Positions 60,122 to 64,000 of a stretch of 64,000 bases of DNA are shown here, in pieces. This stretch comes from Cylicocyclus nassatus (taxonomy: Eukaryota > Nematoda > Chromadorea > Rhabditida > Strongylidae): contig CATQJL010000001.1 of assembly GCA_958299035.1 (NCBI GenBank), forward strand, positions 14,069,834-14,133,833. The letters are read 5' to 3'. Below the pieces are notes generated by a model. That model ran no database searches, was not told where the DNA came from, and saw nothing but the letters and a program-made list of their open reading frames with translations. How positions within the stretch are numbered: position 1 is the first letter of the stretch; every line of letters starts with the position of its first letter. Position numbers and translations under genes: made by a program.

Positions 60122-60603
60122 CTGATAAGCAAACGTGCTTTTTCATTATCTTTGCATGAATAAAAGTCGGAATTTGGTAATGAAGGATGGTTCAAAAAGC
60201 TTCCTATTTGTATATCAAAAGAAAATCGTTTTGTTTATTCCAAGAAAAATTAATATATACATTGAACCACTAAAAAATTGATTTCTCATTATCTGTGCAA
60301 AACCGTTGGATTTTTTTGAAGAATGACCTGACAGACATTGAATACATGACTGATACAAACTTGATCCAAAGAAGCGGTGCCCACAATACAGTCAAAAATT
60401 ATAGAAAAAATTTCTGGCAACCTTTCGATAATATAGGCATTGCCCTAATCAGATAATTTTATTCGGGTACTTATACAGAGTTTGAGCTACAATTTCTCAA
60501 GATACAAACTCAAATATAAGGCTAAGTTTTTAGCTAAACTTTCTTGGTCTTGAATGTCTTGTGACATGACACGACAAAACTGCTTTAAATTATTTATCTT
60601 GGA
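60122..60603. other. Unassigned AT-rich stretch
   Basis: Nothing recognised. Confidence 0.4.
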
Positions 60604-61322
60604 CAGGGCTCGGCACGAGCTGGCACCAGGGAAATTTCAAAACGAAGTCCCGTTTGATAATGAAAATTTCGTACGAAGTCCCTTTTGACCTGTTTTGAAA
60701 ACCCGTCATCATTTTTATATTATGTAAAAAATGTAGTAGTGTTCATTTCTGATTCATGAAAGAACTTTTCACAACTTTCTGAGCTTTTTAAGTGGTCGAA
60801 TCACATATTGAGAAGCAGAAAAAGCCGATTTTTCGACTGCGGAGCGTGCCAAGTGGTTTTCAAATTGCAATAAAACGCTGAAAAGAGAACATTATGAAAC
60901 TGTTTCTTCTCCGTATGTAATCTTTTACAGTGTAGATACATTTTGTGTAAAAAAGTATGAAAACTTATGTGAGCAAAGTGTCGGTGCCAGCTCAGCTGAC
61001 ACCCAGCTGGCACGGTGCCAGCTAATTCAGAAAAAAGTTGGGCACAGCTTTCATTCACATAAGTTTTCATAAATTTTTGGCCCGTAGTTCCGGTCCACCA
61101 ACGCGCATGCACACACCAAATTTGGTGTCATACTATTGCGTTTTGGCTGAAAACAACGCCTTTGTTTGTTGATGGACAGCTTGCCAATGGCATGCCGGTG
61201 GCATGCCGGCGGCATTTTTGCGGCAGTTCTCCGCCTCGGCCCCTGTGGAAACGATATCCCCTTTGCTTTCCGCGCTAAAAACGATATCCAGCTTGACCCG
61301 GTGCCAGCTGTGCTGAGCCCTG
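60604..61322. mobile_element. hAT-like non-autonomous element, 719 bp, 8 bp target duplication ATCTTGGA
   Basis: CAGGGCTCGGCACGAGCTGG at the left and ...CCAGCTGTGCTGAGCCCTG at the right are flanked by identical ATCTTGGA octamers (60596-60603 and 61323-61330). It is the shortest and cleanest family member. Key internal marks are AATTTCGTACGAAGTCCC, a palindromic CAGCTCAGCTGAC/CAGCTGGCACGGTGCCAGCT block, AGTATGAAAACTTATGTGAG with its inverted partner, and ACGATATCCAGCTTGACCC. Confidence 0.9.
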
Positions 61323-62626
61323 ATCTTGGAATTTCCTATATTTTGCATTAAATTTTTCATAGCTTATCACCTTAACATCTGCGTAAACGCTTAGACAAAG
61401 CAAGATACTTCTCACTGACTCCAAGATCATTGCGTGCTTGCAAGGACATAGATGAAGCGCTCTCGGATCTTGGCATACTTCTATTCTATTAACATAGATC
61501 AAAGAAATTTTATCTTTTTTGTAGTCACGGGTAATAGCTATTACGGAGGGGCGCGAGGATTACTGAGACATTATGTCTGCGTAGAGAAGTCGAAGAGTGT
61601 TGGTTTTATGTTAGGGGTACACAGTACCACTGCGATTTCGTGAGAATAATAATGAATGGACGGAAGAAGATGATACAAGCATTTAGATTTGCTTTTTTTT
61701 CTTGAAGATAAAAACATTGGATATTCTACATCGACATCACAATTGATGATAGCAAGCTTGGTAGTAGGAGACCGATCATTTGTGAAATGAAACTGATAAA
61801 CCATTGATTAGATAGTGCTAGTTCTTAAGCAATGCAGCTATGGCGGTAAATGAAGTGTAAGCGCACATAAAAAATGTGATAGAAGGAGAAACTTAGATGC
61901 CAAAACACGAGGTCCTCGTTATCGTATGCCCAGTGCTATGCTTTCGTCTGTGAGAGACCATCTATCAGCCGCAGAACTAAATGAAGGAGAGAATGGTCCG
62001 CTCTTTTGAATTGGCTGACACTAGTCATAGCAGATTTACAGGAATTTAAATTCATTTACAATTAGTTAAAACGATTTTATGAATTTTAGGGAAATAGAAT
62101 TGAGAAGCAAAGAAATTGGGCTTGCCAGAGTTATTCATAATCCGTGAACAAGCATTATAGTGAAGTGCAAAGTTTACATTTAGTGTTAACTGCTCTGACC
62201 AATTTGGTGTAAAAAGGTTTTCGGGTCGTTTAGTTTGCTTTCTGAGCCGAAATAGGATTATCAGTAAACGAAAGTCCTCTCTGGAATTTCTTCAGTGATC
62301 TTACAGTATTACAGTAACCAAGCACTATGTGGTTCAATCTATGGTGGCAAGAGGGAGGTGAAAGGTTTATAAGAAAGATATTGGAGATCAAACGTTCGAC
62401 GCATTATTTATTTTGGGACATGCTGTACTAGGCTCGTCAATAAATAAGTCCGTTTTGACATTTAAATGCGGTACTCTGCGGTAAATTTCTAGATAGTGAT
62501 GTTCAGCGATGCTTTGTAAGGTGCAACTTTGCACCTCACTCGAATACTCAGAAGTCTTCACTTTTTTACATTTTGTGGTGAATGATAAGTTGAATAAATA
62601 AGAATGAATGAGTAAATGATTTAATA
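61323..62626. other. Unassigned stretch
   Basis: No supported gene. AATAAATAAGTCCGTTTTGACAT near 62440 resembles AATAAATAAGTTCGGTTTGACAT near 17928, suggesting a shared diverged repeat. Confidence 0.4.
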
Positions 62627-62690
62627 TTAGGTTGTTGCATAAGTTCTGTCCGATTTTTTTTGCCTTATGTTTGAGGCAGCTGTTCTAAGA
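62627..62690 (+). mobile_element. Single mariner-like end (truncated element)
   Basis: TTAGGTTGTTGCATAAGTTC followed by TGTCCGATTTTTTTTGCC, preceded by TA, is a mariner-type terminal repeat. No matching right end was found in the following 1 kb, so the element is truncated or too diverged. Confidence 0.55.
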
Positions 62691-63572
62691 GAATCTCATC
62701 TCTAATGCGGTATTGTTAAAATCATCAGAAAGTGCTTTTCTTGCGCTTTTTAAGGCATGTCAAATTCCAATAAATTTTTTAGTGTAAGGGAAATTCAGGC
62801 TTAAAATCTCCAAGTGGCCGAGGTACGTTCTCACCATAGAAATATGTTCTTGCGAGGAAATCTCCACAATTCGCCCTTCAGGTCAAGTTTTTCAATTGGT
62901 AGGGTGATAGGCTAGCGTACGCATAAGTTCAGTTTCATCAAGAAAACGTCTTGCTAGTAAAATTCATTGTCAAACATTCATTTTCTGCATAGATATTTTA
63001 CAAGCTATAACTTTCTGTGAATAGAAGTAATCGACGACTTCAAAATTGGAGGTGCTAGCATAAGGGGCTAGCAGAGACCATCCACCAATTTTTTTTCGGC
63101 GCTCACGGCAACTGTAAAATCCTCGTAATTTGTAAATAGGTATGCACGCATGCGCTGAAGCGAGGTCCAAAGTGGCCAATTTTTTGTTCGGCCAAAAAAT
63201 CTCTCGGCAACGCAGACCCTGTGGGATCTTTTATGGTGCAAAATAATCTACAAAAAATATTCTATTTAAAAATATTCTAAATACTCTATTTATCCATTGT
63301 TAAACAAGATGTCTATCAATTCTCATAAGGGAGCACTGTCATGTGAAATAAGAAAGGTTTGAAGAAAAACGCCGTAAAGTTTTTGAGTCTTTGCTTTTTC
63401 CTTAACAGGGATTTCCACAGGTTTCAGTTCAATAACATGTCTAACGAGCGTCAAAAGGGATCAAAACTATTAGCTTGTGTAATGCCTTTTGCCGCATTTT
63501 TTGTTCTAGTTTTTCTCAACAGTGTGGACCAACACCCCCATACATACCCTTAAGCTTTGAAATTTTGAGTAA
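62691..63572. other. Unassigned stretch
   Basis: No supported gene; short frames only. Confidence 0.4.
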
Positions 63573-63863
63573 TCTTATATATAAAGCTGAATGTCTGTTT
63601 GTCTGTCTGTATGTCTGTATGTGTGTACGTATGTTCCGAATAGAATATTCCATTTCTGAACCGATCCGGACCAAACTTGGCACACATACACTTCGGACCC
63701 CGGCGGGTGTCATAGGCCACTTTTCGTCATCGATCGATATCGATATCGATTTTTTTGCAAAATCTGAGCTACGGGGCTGGGAGTTGGCACAGGGGGGTAA
63801 TCGAGCATGCTGATTACAAATATGTTATTGACAGGGCCGGGCGAAGCCGGGTTTGCCAACTAT
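63573..63863 (+). repeat. Interspersed repeat R1, copy 4 (complete single unit)
   Basis: TCTTATATATAAAGCTGAAT, (GTCT)n, AACCGATCCGGACCAAACTT, CTTCGGACCCCGGCGGGTGT, the CATCGATCGATATCGATATC block, GGGGCTGGGAGTTGGCACAG, GTAATCGAGCATGCTGATTA and finally GCCGGGCGAAGCCGGGTTTG. It is the mirror of copy 2 (4596-4888) and defines a full-length unit of about 290 bp. Confidence 0.88.
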
Positions 63864-64000
63864 TAACTCATGAAATCGATAATTCCTATAGCCATTTTCT
63901 TTGTATATCCTGGATTATCCTTCTGTCGTCCTCTCCCAGGACTGCCTTACAATGTCAACTTTGAAGAGAATTAGAAGAATTTTTTCACAGAAACAGTTTT

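Overview
The window looks like a piece of a nematode nuclear genome, most likely a clade V strongylid (hookworm or relative). The support is: short AT-rich introns with TTTCAG-type acceptors, a chemoreceptor of the nematode-specific srx family, an ASP-1-type secreted aspartic protease, a degraded RTE-type LINE of the kind abundant in strongylids, and very dense DNA-transposon and fold-back debris. Species cannot be fixed from the sequence alone. Genes are sparse. I found no rRNA, no credible tRNA and no CRISPR array.

Layout. 1-7.8 kb: a dead Penelope-like element, fold-backs, microsatellites and several copies of an interspersed CGAT-rich repeat (called R1 here). 8.3-11.6 kb: an srx chemoreceptor gene whose exons join in frame but whose seventh-helix exon is split by a 1 kb head-to-head R1 multimer; one of its introns holds a hAT-like element. 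14.2-17.7 kb: the best host gene, a nine-exon secreted aspartic protease (387 residues by my splice model). 19-35 kb: transposon debris (hAT-like, PIF/Harbinger-like MITEs, a Tc1-like fold-back, three copies of another MITE) plus one orphan srx exon on the minus strand. 36.4-47.9 kb: a nested stack. A dead RTE element is split by a 6.6 kb element with TTCGAATA-rich ends and a 9 bp target duplication. That element is itself split by a 4.5 kb hAT-like element with a perfect 8 bp target duplication, which carries internal exons and introns of a pyruvate kinase gene, now a pseudogene. A TTAA-flanked fold-back sits inside one of those introns. 49.2-50.8 kb: a two-exon gene for a small secreted four-cysteine protein. 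51.2-59.2 kb: a run of mariner-like elements sharing TA sites, one of them split by a Penelope-like element that carries a hammerhead-ribozyme-like 3' end. 60.6-63.9 kb: another hAT-like copy, a mariner end and a terminal R1 copy.

The functional content is probably limited to the aspartic protease, the small secreted protein and, before its disruption, the srx receptor. Everything else is best read as a record of transposition. The most interesting object is the hAT-like transposon that carries pyruvate kinase exons (37111-41624), an apparent Pack-type gene capture. Splice models, reading frames and target duplications were read by eye. Family assignments rest on remembered consensus motifs, not on searches.
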